Both the position numbers and the translations under genes were made by a program. From Amorphochlora amoebiformis (Eukaryota > Cercozoa > Chlorarachniophyceae): 64,000 bases of DNA. Shown piece by piece: positions 14,443-30,265 of this stretch; within the stretch, counting starts at the first letter, position 1, and each line of letters begins with the position of its first letter. The notes beneath the pieces are model-generated. The model had not been told where the DNA came from and made no database searches. It saw only the letters and a list, made by a program, of their open reading frames with translations. The stretch lies in NCBI GenBank assembly GCA_054601695.1, contig BAAHQB010000028.1:1116001-1180000 (forward strand), in the 5' to 3' direction.

Positions 14443-14497
14443 CAGCGCTGCGAAATGGTTCATCCAGTGTTCAAATGACAGGATAGCACCAACATAT
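14443..14497 (-). other. Exon-like island (candidate minus-strand exon)
   Basis: Minus strand: TCTCCTAG, one base plus 18 codons ([18 protein letters not shown]), then GTAATG. Both splice sites are better than the trivial TATATAG/GTATAT type. Family unknown. Confidence 0.38.
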
Positions 14498-14509
14498 CTA
14501 GGAGAGTAT

Positions 14510-14783
14510 ATATATATATATATATATAAATATATATATATATGTATATGAAATTATATATATTATATATACACACATACATATATATATATATATATAA
14601 TATATATGTATATATATATATATAAATATGTTGGTACAATAGGTTCAGTTTATATAGATTTCATGTTGCTTACTATATGTAATAGTTCATATTATATATA
14701 TAAATATATATATACGTATATACATATATATATATATATATATATAGATATATTATATAAGTACATGTCTACGTTTATATCTA

Positions 14784-14840
<57 letters not shown>

Positions 14841-14870
14841 ATATATCATATACATTTGTATATTTATTCG

Positions 14871-14902
<32 letters not shown>

Positions 14903-15102
14903 TATATAACTGATATATTACCCAGTAGCAAATAGGCTTGTACAGTCGCCCCTTTCTCCCTCCCTTATGGACAGATTATACATTTTTATTGCATCAAAAG
15001 TAAATTCTACATATTTATATATGAATACACACATATATGTATATATATATATTCATATATATATATATATATATATATAGGTATACATGTACGTTTCTAA
15101 AC

Positions 15103-15135
<33 letters not shown>

Positions 15136-15222
15136 ATGTATATATTTAGATATATAGATATATAGATATTGTGTGTGTAATATTATGTATTTCTGAATAC
15201 ATAGTTATGTATGTAGGTAAAT

Positions 15223-15254
<32 letters not shown>

Positions 15255-15308
15255 ATTATATATATATATATATTACATAAAATATATGTGCATATAGATG
15301 TACTTATC

Positions 15309-15354
<46 letters not shown>

Positions 15355-15520
15355 ATACAATTTGTGTGTGAATGTCTGCATATATATATATATTTATTTA
15401 TTTATGTATGTATGTATATATATATATATATACGTGATACATATGTATGTATATATATATATATATATATATATACGTGTGTGTGTGTGTGTATGTATAT
15501 AATGTTTGAACCAACTTAAA
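14510..15520. repeat. AT microsatellite field
   Basis: (AT)n with AT-rich spacers at 14640-14700, 14935-15010 and 15355-15400. No gene. Confidence 0.9.
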
Positions 15521-15522
15521 GA

Positions 15523-15555
15523 GAATAGAGCTAGACACAGAGGAAGATGTACAGG
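15523..15555 (+). other. Short exon-like island
   Basis: CTTAAAG precedes 11 open codons ([11 protein letters not shown]) followed by GTACAC. Very short, so weak evidence. Confidence 0.15.
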
Positions 15556-15584
15556 TACACACAGATCCAAAGGAATTCTTATAA

Positions 15585-15625
<41 letters not shown>

Positions 15626-15674
15626 TGTACATATTATACACACACATATATATACATATGTATGTACATATATA

Positions 15675-15708
<34 letters not shown>

Positions 15709-15808
15709 ACGATGTGTATATATATATAAATAGGTATACATAAATATATTTAATATAACATGTAAATATATATATATATATATAGATACATAATACGTAT
15801 ATATATAT

Positions 15809-16085
15809 ATGCAAGAGAGAGGAGATAAGAGACACAGAGGAAATGGAATAAGAGAGAAAACAAAATGAGAGAGAGGAAATAAGATAAGAGGAAGGAAACA
15901 AAGGTAAGAGAGAGGAAATGAAGTGATTGAACAATCTTACTTCCTCACGCAACAACAGGGCAGGGCGTCTCTTGGCTCATTCGTTCCGGTGATAATTGTT
16001 GGAAAGCTGGTTTTTTTTATTTTTTTGGGGTGGGGAGGGAGGAGAGGGGAGGGAAAGAGGGAGAGAGTGGGAGATGGGTAGATAC
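15809..16085. repeat. Purine block around a mixed island
   Basis: GA-rich at 15809-15925, a mixed island at about 15926-16008, then a T run and GGGAGG purine sequence to 16080. Confidence 0.85.
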
Positions 16086-16116
16086 GTTTATATATATATA
16101 TATGTATCTAATAGCA

Positions 16117-17024
<908 letters not shown>

Positions 17025-17097
17025 TTGACCTTTGTGCCTGGTCAAATTCGTTACCGAATCCCCTGGGAGATAATATACGGCTTCAACAAAAATTCAT
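17025..17097. other. Mixed island, open on both strands
   Basis: Plus strand reads [20 protein letters not shown] and beyond without stops. On the minus strand TTATCTCCCAG is a good acceptor before [10 protein letters not shown] and AAAG|GTCAAT. Coding status is undecided. Confidence 0.25.
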
Positions 17098-17099
17098 AT

Positions 17100-18720
<1,621 letters not shown>

Positions 18721-18795
18721 TACACATATCCCCTCCAACCTACCTCACCAACACTACATTACCGTATAATTCGAAGCAACTCATCACCCCCCTCA

Positions 18796-19110
18796 CTAGA
18801 CTCCGACATGAGAAACCTGATCATTCACAAAATCTCTATCAATAAAAAGGATCCCTACAGAGAGAAAACGATACCCTTCTGTGCCATCGCTGAAGTCTTG
18901 GACCTTCCTTGGGCTCGCTTTGCTCTCCTCCATGTCTTGCTCCTTTTGCGGATAAAAACAAATAAAAATTGAAAATAATTCGTAAGACACTCGGTGGTTA
19001 CCCTTCACGGAGGAATATATACCCTCTTGACCCCTGTAGAGCGTGTAGACCCACAATATTACGGTCGGAGGAACGGCAAGCAAGGGAGGCCTTTCGAGTC
19101 GACACAGCAC
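18796..19110 (-). CDS. Possible minus-strand gene divergent from V-ATPase F; family not recognised
   Basis: A 104-codon stop-free stretch lies in clean non-repetitive sequence 174 bases upstream of the V-ATPase F start and points away from it. It has no ATG at its 5' end (the first usable codon is GTG after an in-frame TAA), so the true start is upstream or in another exon. The N-terminal part holds a hydrophobic stretch (PLLAVPPTVILWVY) that could be a membrane anchor. The middle is AT-rich and looks like an intron: GTGTCT to CAAAAG, 48 nt and in frame, or alternatively GTAACC to CAAAAG. Removing the 48-nt intron joins ..YSSVKGNHR to EQDMEESK.. without a frame change. The short size fits the introns of the neighbouring gene. 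I recognise no domain, and it could be a chance ORF. Confidence 0.35.
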   Translation of the reverse strand: MLCRLERPPLLAVPPTVILWVYTLYRGQEGIYSSVKGNHRVSYELFSIFICFYPQKEQDMEESKASPRKVQDFSDGTEGYRFLSVGILFIDRDFVNDQVSHVGV

Positions 19111-19283
19111 AATGACAAATTAATATTATAGGTTACTTTTTATGCACAGAAAGGATTAAGATATATAGTGACATATCCGGATATCGATAATTAGATACTA
19201 AAGATCATAGGTTCCGAAAAAAGCGACAATTTTTCGGCTTTGGCGTCTTCAAGCCTGGCGTGCACTCTTGACCCCATTCAGGC
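19111..19283. promoter_or_regulatory. Probable shared 5' region between divergent gene candidates
   Basis: This is non-repetitive sequence between the V-ATPase F start and the minus-strand ORF. It has no microsatellite and no clear TATA box at a fixed distance from the ATG. An AT-rich part (19125-19210) is followed by mixed sequence. The promoter role is inferred from position only. Confidence 0.3.
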
Positions 19284-19931
19284 ATGGACGAGAAGAAAAG
19301 ACCAAAAGAAGGGCTCATAGCAGTCATTGGGGACGAGGTAAGGCATCCACACTCTATTTTCGCTTGAATTCGAGGTCTTTCCGTCTAAATTCCCCAATTT
19401 TGTGGGGCAGGATACCGTCACGGGATTTCTGCTCGCTGGAATTGGCCAGCGCGACTCGCGGGGGACCTCTAACTTTCTCGTGTGTGACCAGCGTAAGTCT
19501 TGGATTTTTTCCATATTAGCCGGTCTCGTGACGAAGTTTTAAACTTTTTTGCCCAGATACGAAGCGTTCGAAGATTTCGAAAACTTTCCGCTCATTTTGT
19601 GCCCGCCTTGATATCAGCATTATCCTTGTCACGCAAGATGTAATACTAGCTGCACAATGTTTTGAAGTTTTGTCTCATCTTGTGTTTTTTTCAGATTGCC
19701 GTAGAGATACGTAAGGAGATCGCCGAGCACGACGAAGTGGTATGATCACCCAATGCATAAGATTTGGAGAAGCTGATTCCTTCTTGTTCCCAACAGATCC
19801 CCACAGTTCTAGAAATACCTAGCAAATCCGCGAAATACGACAAGAGCAAGGATCCGATTGTTCGCAGGGTTTATACCTTACTCGGAAAGGATCTTGATGA
19901 GGAGATGATGAAGGAAAAGGGCAGAGCTTAA
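19284..19931 (+). CDS. V-type proton ATPase subunit F (five exons)
   Basis: Subunit F belongs to the central stalk of the cytosolic V1 sector and couples ATP hydrolysis to rotation and proton pumping. I assembled five exons: 19284-19337, 19411-19492, 19557-19639, 19695-19739 and 19797-19931. All four introns are GT-AG (73, 64, 55 and 57 nt; donors GTAAGG, GTAAGT, GTAATA, GTATGA; acceptors all CAG), and the frame is continuous to TAA, giving 132 residues against about 119 in human. Family landmarks are LIAVIGDE (residues 11-18), DTVTGFLLAGIG (19-30), NFLV (39-42), the helix and strand around TFRSF to ISIILVTQ (55-72), IAVEIRKEI (74-82) and the hallmark IPTVLEIPSK (89-98). The C-terminus RRVYTLLGKDL matches the usual RRA/KGMF..EDL ending in position. 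The start ATG is followed by G (GGCATGG) and precedes the conserved N-terminal strand. Codon use is balanced, unlike the surroundings. I see no break, so the gene is probably functional. Confidence 0.94.
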
Positions 19932-20580
19932 CGTTAAGCAATGCCATGAAAGCTGATATGATCGTAGTTACCAACCGTATATGTCCCTGCGCTGAGTCGA
20001 GCCTCATCATGGTGGTTTCATATAAATATATTGTTATACAATGTAATGTAAAACTCGATATATACATATAAATATGTATATATATATATTTATATATATA
20101 TATATATATCTAGATATATATATATATATCGTATATAGACCATACATATATGTACTGTACTCGATAATACGTAAACACACATGCATATGAACACTGTACA
20201 GTCACTAGAGTCAATTAACTGATATACATTTTAACTTTACTAGTTTATGCAGTGTATGATATGATATATGATAATGAGTATAATAATTATATTACCGATA
20301 TTCATTTTGTCCGTTAGGAACGATATTCTAGATGCTATTCATAATTCATATATATATATATATAATACATTGTAATAAGGCTATCAAATTTGAACGTTGA
20401 AAACTCCACTCGGTAGGTGATTGGATTTGACTAATTTAACACAAGGGGGCAATATTATGACTGCCAGATCTACCTGTGACAAATTTACTAGGGCTTGTAG
20501 ACTATAAGGCATAAATACCCTGAAACTTTAGAAGTATCTTGTTCAATTCCGATATAATAGTAGATATAGCTTTCCAAAAG
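19932..20580. other. 3' flank of V-ATPase F, AT-rich, no gene seen
   Basis: Non-repetitive AT-rich sequence with short (AT)n runs near 20070-20130 and 20348-20365. I see no canonical AATAAA close to the stop codon; ATAAATA at about 20022-20030 is the nearest A-rich candidate for a 3' end signal. No convincing ORF. Confidence 0.5.
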
Positions 20581-20588
20581 TAACTTCG

Positions 20589-20775
20589 GAGGAGAGAGAG
20601 AGCCTGAGAGTGTGAAAGAAACAGAGGGAGAGACAGATCTAGAGAGAGAGAGACAGATATGGAGAGAGAAAAAGAGAGAAAAAGAGAGAAAAGAGAGGAA
20701 GGATGAGAAAGAGAGGAGAGAGGGAGAGAGTGTAGATCCAACCACAGAGAGAGGAACAGAAAGGGAGAATAGGGG
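20589..20775. repeat. Purine block
   Basis: GAGAGA and GAAAGA repeats with little C or T. Confidence 0.9.
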
Positions 20776-20847
20776 AGGCAAAATAAGCGAGAAATATCAC
20801 TTGACAGTGTTTATCAGCCTTCCAATTCCATCTATTTCCACCTCCAC

Positions 20848-21146
20848 CTGATTAAATTATGTTATATTTCACGTATATATATATATGTACCTGTATATAT
20901 ATGTATGTATATATATATATGTATGTGTGTATGTATGTATGTATGTGTGTGTATAAATTAAATTATGTCATATTTCACGTACATATATACCTATGTGTAT
21001 GTGTATGTATCTATGTATGTATGTATGTGTATAAATATTATGTGTAATGTAGAAATGTACGCATTAACATATATGCATATGTATATGTATACATGCATAC
21101 ATGTATGTACACGTGTATATGAATACCTATATGCATATAAATTATA

Positions 21147-21194
<48 letters not shown>

Positions 21195-21230
21195 CATACG
21201 TAATATTTAAACTAATGCAAATGTGTATTT
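20848..21230. repeat. Duplicated island plus ATGT microsatellite
   Basis: ATTAAATTATGT(T/C)ATATTTCACGT is present at about 20852 and 20959, each followed by ATAC/ATGT repeat. Confidence 0.85.
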
Positions 21231-21233
21231 ATA

Positions 21234-22440
<1,207 letters not shown>

Positions 22441-22805
22441 CACATTTATATATATATATATATATATTTATATATCTATATCTATATATATCTTTGATGG
22501 AGATTCAGGAATATATCCTTCGCCAGATATTTCGTTGTCTATTTGATGCAAATTTTTAAGTTGAAACAATACGGATTTGTGTGTATATATTGTGGTTACG
22601 CGGATATGCTCGTGTATACATACATATATGTACACATGTATATATACGAATATACGTGTATTACATATATATTGTATATGTACACAAATATACTTATATA
22701 TATATATATATATATATATAAATATATAAATACACAAATATACTTATATATATATATATATATATAAATATATAAATACACAAATATATATATATATAAA
22801 TGTAT

Positions 22806-22854
<49 letters not shown>

Positions 22855-22935
22855 GTATACATATGTAGTACACATATATGCATATACATATATATATATA
22901 TATATATATATTCTTTACATAAACATATGTGCATG

Positions 22936-22971
<36 letters not shown>

Positions 22972-23072
22972 AAGATTTTATACATGTATATCTATATACC
23001 AGTAAGAATAATAGTGCCGGGCAATAGCGTCGTATCTGTTGAACAAAAGCTTACCTAATGGTATTTGTAATT

Positions 23073-23114
<42 letters not shown>

Positions 23115-23156
23115 TATACTTACATATATATATATATACGTATATATTACATTTAA

Positions 23157-23210
<54 letters not shown>

Positions 23211-23596
23211 AATCTATGCAAACACAATCCGATAGTATGAATGTATGCAAACACAATCCGATAATATAATACAATATATATATATATATATATATGATAT
23301 GTGTATGTATATAGATAGATATATTTCCATAAAATATATATACATACATGTGGATATAGACATATGTGTAGATGATATGTATCTATACATTATATGTACA
23401 TATATATATATATTATATTATATATATATATATATATACATTATAAATGAAGACAGATAAATAGAGTAGGAAAAACAGCTTACTATCTCCGGGACAGAAA
23501 AAATCATATCCTTTGTGGAGGACTCTTGGACAATCTATATTATATATATGTATATATATGTATATATATATATGTATATATATATATGTGTATATT

Positions 23597-23632
<36 letters not shown>

Positions 23633-23793
23633 GAATTTACTTATTACTGTTATGTATTTGTTCAATAGATCTCAAGCCTTTCAGGGTATTTAAATATATG
23701 CATTGAATATGTATGTATATATTATATATGTATATATGTGTATATGTGTATATATATATATGTATATATATATATATGTGTATATATATATGT

Positions 23794-23824
<31 letters not shown>

Positions 23825-23830
23825 TATTTA
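22441..23830. repeat. AT microsatellite field with small islands
   Basis: Islands at 22493-22600, 23000-23070 and 23460-23540. The last is open on + (EKQLTISGTEKIISFVEDSW) after ATAG|G. The island at 23000-23040 reads on - after TTCAACAG as [12 protein letters not shown] before GTATAT. ATGCAAACACAATCCGATA is duplicated at 23216 and 23244. No firm gene. Confidence 0.7.
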
Positions 23831-23840
23831 TTTATTGTAT

Positions 23841-24028
23841 AAACCGGCTCATTAGTATGTGTCGGTTTATATATAACCCTCACACTGAGGGTAGTTTAAT
23901 ACATATATTTCATGTATATATATATATATATGTATATTATATGTTATATATATTAAATATATGTATTATATGCCGAATTATTATGATTTTGTTCAATATA
24001 TAACCGTTCTATTAAGGGTAGTTTGAAT

Positions 24029-24065
<37 letters not shown>

Positions 24066-24297
24066 TATATATATGTGTATAAATATATAAATACATATAT
24101 ATATATATATTAGAAGTATACATGTATATGTATATGTGTATATACATATGCCTATTGCATAATATATCTGAATATGTGTGTGTGTGTATATACATATGCA
24201 TATTGCATAATATATCTGAATATATATGTATATAATATATGCCGAATTATTGTGTGTTTAGTTTTGTATAACCGTTCCATTGAGCGTAGTTTTAATG
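23841..24297. repeat. Three diverged copies of a ~60-base island
   Basis: Copies at about 23841-23900, 23970-24027 and 24239-24297 share the pattern CCG..TTAT..ATAACCGTTC.ATT.AG.GTAGTTT. They are spaced by (AT)n and are less alike than other duplications here, so older. Confidence 0.8.
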
Positions 24298-24346
24298 AGC
24301 AGGTCAGAAGGGTCTAAACTCCTGAGAATACATTTACAAATATATG

Positions 24347-24406
<60 letters not shown>

Positions 24407-24645
24407 ATAACATGGATATAATTTGAGAATACATTTACAAACATGTGCATAAAAACATATGATAACAAGTAGTTTTTAACTATACATCTATATATGTATA
24501 TATGTACACACACACACACATATATATATGTGTATAAATATATGTATATATATATATATATATTCATATATATATATATATATATATATGTAGCATATAT
24601 ATATATATATATACTCTTGTAATATATGTATATATATATTTACAA

Positions 24646-24689
<44 letters not shown>

Positions 24690-24690
24690 T
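24298..24690. repeat. AT microsatellite field
   Basis: (AT)n with a (CA)n at 24507-24520. GAGAATACATTTACAAA is duplicated at 24323 and 24425. Confidence 0.9.
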
Positions 24691-25049
24691 TGTTAATGCA
24701 CCCCTCTAAGTACTTAGACTTGGCGTTACACGTAGATACCCTGTACAGTGCGACAGAGTTGTGGTAGATACCGGAGATTGCTCGGAGATTACCTTGCATG
24801 TAGTACCGGGTAGTACCGGGCTTCCGGATTATATCGTGGCACAACGTGACGTCACACCATGATCACTTTCACATGACCTCAGCTGACCTATCACGTGACC
24901 GTGCGGACTAGCTCAAAATTCTTGAACATAAGTTAATCGTAATCGGAAAGAATAACGGCTAAATTTAGGTAATTATAGCAGTTCACTACCAGAGTTCATT
25001 GCCTACTACCATATTACCGATTGGTCGGACTGGAATACCGGGCTAGATG
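24691..25049 (+). mobile_element. Dispersed repeat copy B, possibly a solo LTR
   Basis: Begins TGTTAATGCA and carries TTAGACTTGGCGTTACACGT, GGAGATTGCTCGGAGATTAC, TAGTACCGGGTAGTACCGGG, CGGGCTTCC and ACCAGAGTTCATTGC in the same order as copy A at 10555. No ORF. Confidence 0.72.
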
Positions 25050-25279
25050 TATACATATATATATATGTATAAATGTAAATCTATGTATACTTGTATACAT
25101 ATATTTACATATATATATATATATATATGTGTGCGAATACAAAATACATATATATGAAGATATATATATATATGTGTATAAATATATAAAATATATATGT
25201 AATATATATATATATATATACAGATATATACATTATATATATATGTATATATATATATAGATATAGATATATATGTATG

Positions 25280-25329
<50 letters not shown>

Positions 25330-25339
25330 TATATATAGG

Positions 25340-25373
<34 letters not shown>

Positions 25374-25536
25374 GTTACCATGCGGCGGTTATTGAGGGCC
25401 CCAGAGGTAGAAATGTATCGAATGACTTGCTTCTATAAATATATATATATATATACATTTGTGTATGTGTAAATATATGTATAGTACAAATATGTTCATA
25501 TAATATATACATACATATATATATATATTATATATA

Positions 25537-25568
<32 letters not shown>

Positions 25569-25775
25569 TGTACCCATCACATCTACAATTGTATATCTAT
25601 ACGATGCCATATATTCAAATCTTTTTTTAACTTTTTCAGAATAACCACATACACCCATATTATGTAATATATTCCCATACATTTACTCATCTACATTAAC
25701 ACTTGTAATCACATGTTTTACTGCTAATATCCCACCTGTACCACTGTCCCCCCCCTTTCTTCCCCTGCCATCGCC
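25050..25775. repeat. AT microsatellite field with islands at 25378-25440 and 25570-25775
   Basis: The first island reads on + as MRRLLRAPE before GAG|GTAGAA. 25580-25775 is non-repetitive AT/C-rich spacer. No firm gene. Confidence 0.7.
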
Positions 25776-25997
25776 GTGCAGATACGTCATTCGCGACGGT
25801 ATATCTAATGTTTAATATTCGTATATCTGTGTATACATATCCGTATATCTATATATATATATATGTGTATATATATATATATATAAATATATATGTATAT
25901 AAATATATATATATTATCGATGCATATAGTGCAGATACGTCATTCGCGACGGTATATCTAATGTTTAATATTCGTATATCTGTGTATACATATCCGC

Positions 25998-26050
<53 letters not shown>

Positions 26051-26130
26051 CGATGCATATAGTGCAGATACGTCATTCGCGACCTTATATCTAATGTTTA
26101 TTATTCGTATATCTATGTACACATATGTTA
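25776..26130. repeat. Three tandem copies of an island
   Basis: GTGCAGATACGTCATTCGCG starts at 25776, 25929 and 26062, each followed by TATATCTAATGTTTA and TATTCGTATATCT. Copies are spaced by (AT)n of different length. Confidence 0.96.
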
Positions 26131-26198
26131 TCATCCGCAAATCTACGTGTATATATGACGTGTACATATGCCACATATGTATGTATCTAAAGATACAT

Positions 26199-26234
<36 letters not shown>

Positions 26235-26349
26235 TATGTATAGGTATATGTATATGTATGTATATACATATATATATATATATATATGTACACACATATA
26301 CATTTATACATGTATATATATATATATATAATATATATATATATATTGT

Positions 26350-26381
<32 letters not shown>

Positions 26382-26408
26382 TATAGACATATGTAAACAT
26401 AAGTATAC

Positions 26409-26441
<33 letters not shown>

Positions 26442-26559
26442 TTGTATCTTGTTGTGGATATATTATTTCATATAAATATGTACAGATATATCCTTATATT
26501 ATATAATACATAACAATATAAAACAAATATACATGTCTATTTACACATATCCATATATG

Positions 26560-26595
<36 letters not shown>

Positions 26596-26675
26596 TTACA
26601 CCTATTTTCATATATATATATATATATATATATAATATGCATACACACACATATTTATATATATATATATATATT

Positions 26676-26715
<40 letters not shown>

Positions 26716-26833
26716 ATATATATATATATGTATGCATGTGTGTATGTATATGTATATATATGTATATGTGTACGTATGTAAGATACACCTATACATAGAT
26801 GAAATCTATAGACATTGTATAATATACATATAC

Positions 26834-26882
<49 letters not shown>

Positions 26883-26885
26883 TAT

Positions 26886-26941
<56 letters not shown>

Positions 26942-26975
26942 CAGCCCCTTCCTTAGCAGAAGTGATACATATTTA

Positions 26976-27014
<39 letters not shown>

Positions 27015-27120
27015 TACACATATATATATATATATTATATATGTATATATATATATATATGTCTATATATATATATATATTGTTGTTGCAGCCCCTTCCT
27101 TAGCAGAAGTGATACATATG

Positions 27121-27164
<44 letters not shown>

Positions 27165-27247
27165 GTGTATATATGTATATACATAGGTGTGACATATATA
27201 TATATATATATGTGTATATGTGTGTGTGTATGTATTTTTATGTGTGC

Positions 27248-27280
<33 letters not shown>
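26131..27280. repeat. AT microsatellite field with a duplicated island
   Basis: GTTGTTGCAGCCCCTTCCTT occurs at about 26934 and 27082, each followed by AGCAGAAGTGATACATAT and (AT)n. Confidence 0.93.
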
Positions 27281-27284
<4 letters not shown>

Positions 27285-27369
27285 CCAGAATATAGTCAGT
27301 TGCCTTCTCAGGGCTGACATCCTAATATTCAGTGTTTGATTTTGACTCACCCTAAGAACTCGGTTCAAT

Positions 27370-27922
27370 TCTCACTCTCTTTCTCACTCTCTTTCTCACT
27401 CTCTTTCTCACTCTCTTTCTCTATCTAACCCCCCCTTTTTACCAGGAGAGATAAAGAGAGAGAGAGAGAGAGAAAGATTGTCCTCACTCTCTCTCTCTAT
27501 TCTCCATCTCCCTCTCGGGTACATCTAGAGAAAGACAGTTAGAGAGAGAGAGTTAGAGAGACAGACAGAGAGAGTGAGAGTTAGAGAGAGAGAGAGTTAG
27601 AGAGAGAGAGAGTTAGAGAGACAGAGAGAGAGTTAGAGAGACAGAGAGAGAGTTAGAGAGAGAGAGAGAGAGTTAGAGAGAGAGAGAGAGTTAGAGAGAG
27701 AGAGAGTTAGGGAGAGAGGAGATTGGTTTGGGTCAGTCTAAGAACTTGGCCTATTCCTTCTTCTCTTCCTCACTCTCTCTCTCTATCCATCCTTTATCTC
27801 CGGAACATCTATAAAGACTGAAGGAAAGACAAAGAGAGAGGAGAGAGGGCAGCGGGGGGGTGAAAATGAGAGGGGAGAGAAAGAAAGAGAGGGGGGAAGA
27901 GAGAGACAGATAGACACGCTGT

Positions 27923-27957
<35 letters not shown>

Positions 27958-28109
27958 TTTCAGGGACAGAGACGGAGAGGGAGACAGAGACAATGACAGA
28001 GAGAGAAAGCGTTTACTTCTATCTCTTCTTGTCCCTCTCTCCCTCCCTTCCCCATCCTACCTCTCTCTCCCCTCCTTCCACTCTCTTTCTCTCTCTCCCT
28101 CGCTCTCTC

Positions 28110-28202
<93 letters not shown>

Positions 28203-28205
28203 CTC

Positions 28206-28258
<53 letters not shown>

Positions 28259-28273
28259 CTCTCTCTCTCTCGC

Positions 28274-28321
<48 letters not shown>

Positions 28322-28701
28322 GCTCTCTCTCTCTCTCTCTCTGGGATCTCTATCTCTCGATCCATTTATTTTTTTTTTTGGAGAGCGAGGTAGAGAGATA
28401 GAGAGAGAAGAGAGAGAGGAGAGGGAGAGAAAGAGAGAGAAAGATTGATAGAGAGAGAGACAGAGAGACAAAGGAGAAACAGAGAGAGAGAGCTTGATAG
28501 AGAGAAAGGAAGAAAGAGAGAGAGAGAGAGGAGAGAGAGAGGGAGGAAGAAGGGAGGAAAGAGAGATGGATGTATACACCAAGAGAGAGAGAGAGAGAGC
28601 GGGGGAGGGAGGAAGAGAAGAAGAGACACACATAGAGAGAGGGGGTGGAGAGAGGAGAACGAAGGGAGGGAAGGAGGAAAGAGAGAGAGAGAGAGAGGGA
28701 G

Positions 28702-28778
<77 letters not shown>

Positions 28779-28818
28779 AGAGAGAGAGAGAGAGGGGAAA
28801 AAGAGACAGAGAGGGAGG

Positions 28819-28860
<42 letters not shown>

Positions 28861-28895
28861 AGAGAGAGAGAGGGGAAAAAGAGACAGAGAGGGAG

Positions 28896-28938
<43 letters not shown>

Positions 28939-28945
28939 AGAAACC
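27370..28945. repeat. Large alternating pyrimidine and purine block
   Basis: TTTCTCACTCTC repeats (27371-27425) are followed by purine sequence with GTTAGAGAGA units (27450-27720 and 27810-28010), then (CT)n with CG interruptions (28020-28342), then purine sequence (28378-28940). The 28.0-28.94 kb part is pyrimidine followed by purine on one strand, so it can fold back on itself. All long frames are repeat translations. Confidence 0.95.
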
Positions 28946-29128
28946 TTGCATTTTCTCCCGATAATAACGGCCAGCTCACCTTCATAGTCTACCTGAATAT
29001 ATGTGCCGAAACTATAAGGTTTTATATACGTAATCATAGTATATATATATATATTTATATATATATATATATGTAAGCATAATATACACATGCATACACA
29101 TGTACATGTATAATATAAATATGTATTT

Positions 29129-29159
<31 letters not shown>

Positions 29160-29312
29160 TTATATATGTATATATGTATGCCTATATGGTATGTATGCAT
29201 AGATATATGTATTTGGGTTGATATGCATATAGAACTACGTACGTGTTATATATAATCGTCAAAAACATACATACACATAAATACATATATGTGTACACTC
29301 ACACGCACATAC

Positions 29313-29344
<32 letters not shown>

Positions 29345-29494
29345 ATATATAAATATATATGCAATATTATATATATATATATATATATTGTCTATTTCCA
29401 CGTATCCACGAATTATATATATATATATATATACATACACATATACATATATAATATACATACATATGCATGTACAGGTATGTATTCACTGTTC
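28946..29494. repeat. Short mixed island, then AT microsatellite
   Basis: Mixed sequence at 28946-29030, then (AT)n with ATGT/CACA runs. No gene. Confidence 0.85.
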
Positions 29495-29950
29495 AAGGGT
29501 ACGGTTGAGTGGTTTTAGAGGGCTTAAACAATGAAATGAGAGCAAGTGACGATTAAGGGTAAGGTTGACTAGTTTTAGAGGGCTTAAAAAGAATGAAATG
29601 AGAGCAAGTGACGATTAAGGGTAAGATTGACTAGTTTTAGAGGGCTTAAAGAATGAGAGCAAGAGACGATTAAGGGTAAGATTCACTAGTTTTAGAGGGC
29701 TTAAAGAATGAGAGCAAAAGACGATTAAGGGTAAGATTGACTAGTTTTAGAGGGCTTAAAGAATGAGAGCAAAAGAGACGATTAAGGGTAAGATTGACCA
29801 GTTTTAGAGGGCTTAAAGAATGAGAGCAAGAGACTATTAAGGGTAAGATTGACTAGTTTTAAAGGGCTTAGAGCTTGAGAGGGAGAGACGGTTAAGGCTG
29901 GGTTTAGAGGGTCTGAAGGAGAGGAGGTTAACTGTTAGAGGGTTTAAGTT
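29495..29950 (+). repeat. Minisatellite of ~55-62-base units, about eight copies
   Basis: AAGGGTA/AAGGCTG starts at 29495, 29555, 29617, 29672, 29727, 29784, 29839 and 29894. Each unit holds GATTAAGGGTAAGATTGACT, AGTTTTAGAGGGCTTAAA and a GAATGAGAGCAA part. The last copies decay. Confidence 0.96.
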
Positions 29951-29959
29951 TTTTAAGGG

Positions 29960-30051
29960 CTTAGAGCGAGTGAGAGAGAGAGAGAGAGAGGAAAGAGAGA
30001 GAGAAAGAGGAGAGAGAGAGAGATAGAGAGGAGAGAGAGAGAGAGAGAGAG

Positions 30052-30115
<64 letters not shown>

Positions 30116-30124
30116 AGGAGAGAG

Positions 30125-30176
<52 letters not shown>

Positions 30177-30177
30177 A

Positions 30178-30241
<64 letters not shown>

Positions 30242-30265
30242 GAGAGAGAGAGAGAGAGAGAGATA
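29960..30265. repeat. Purine block
   Basis: (GA)n with GGA and AAA interruptions, directly following the minisatellite. Confidence 0.95.

Noticed and set aside
18796-19110. Prohibitin-like N-terminus (LYRG..G..R pattern)
   Set aside because: The spacing and following residues do not fit the family.
29495-29950. CRISPR-like array: regular repeats with GTTTTAGAG, as in Cas9-type repeats
   Set aside because: The whole 55-62-base unit is conserved, so there are no variable spacers. There are no cas genes and the DNA is eukaryotic.
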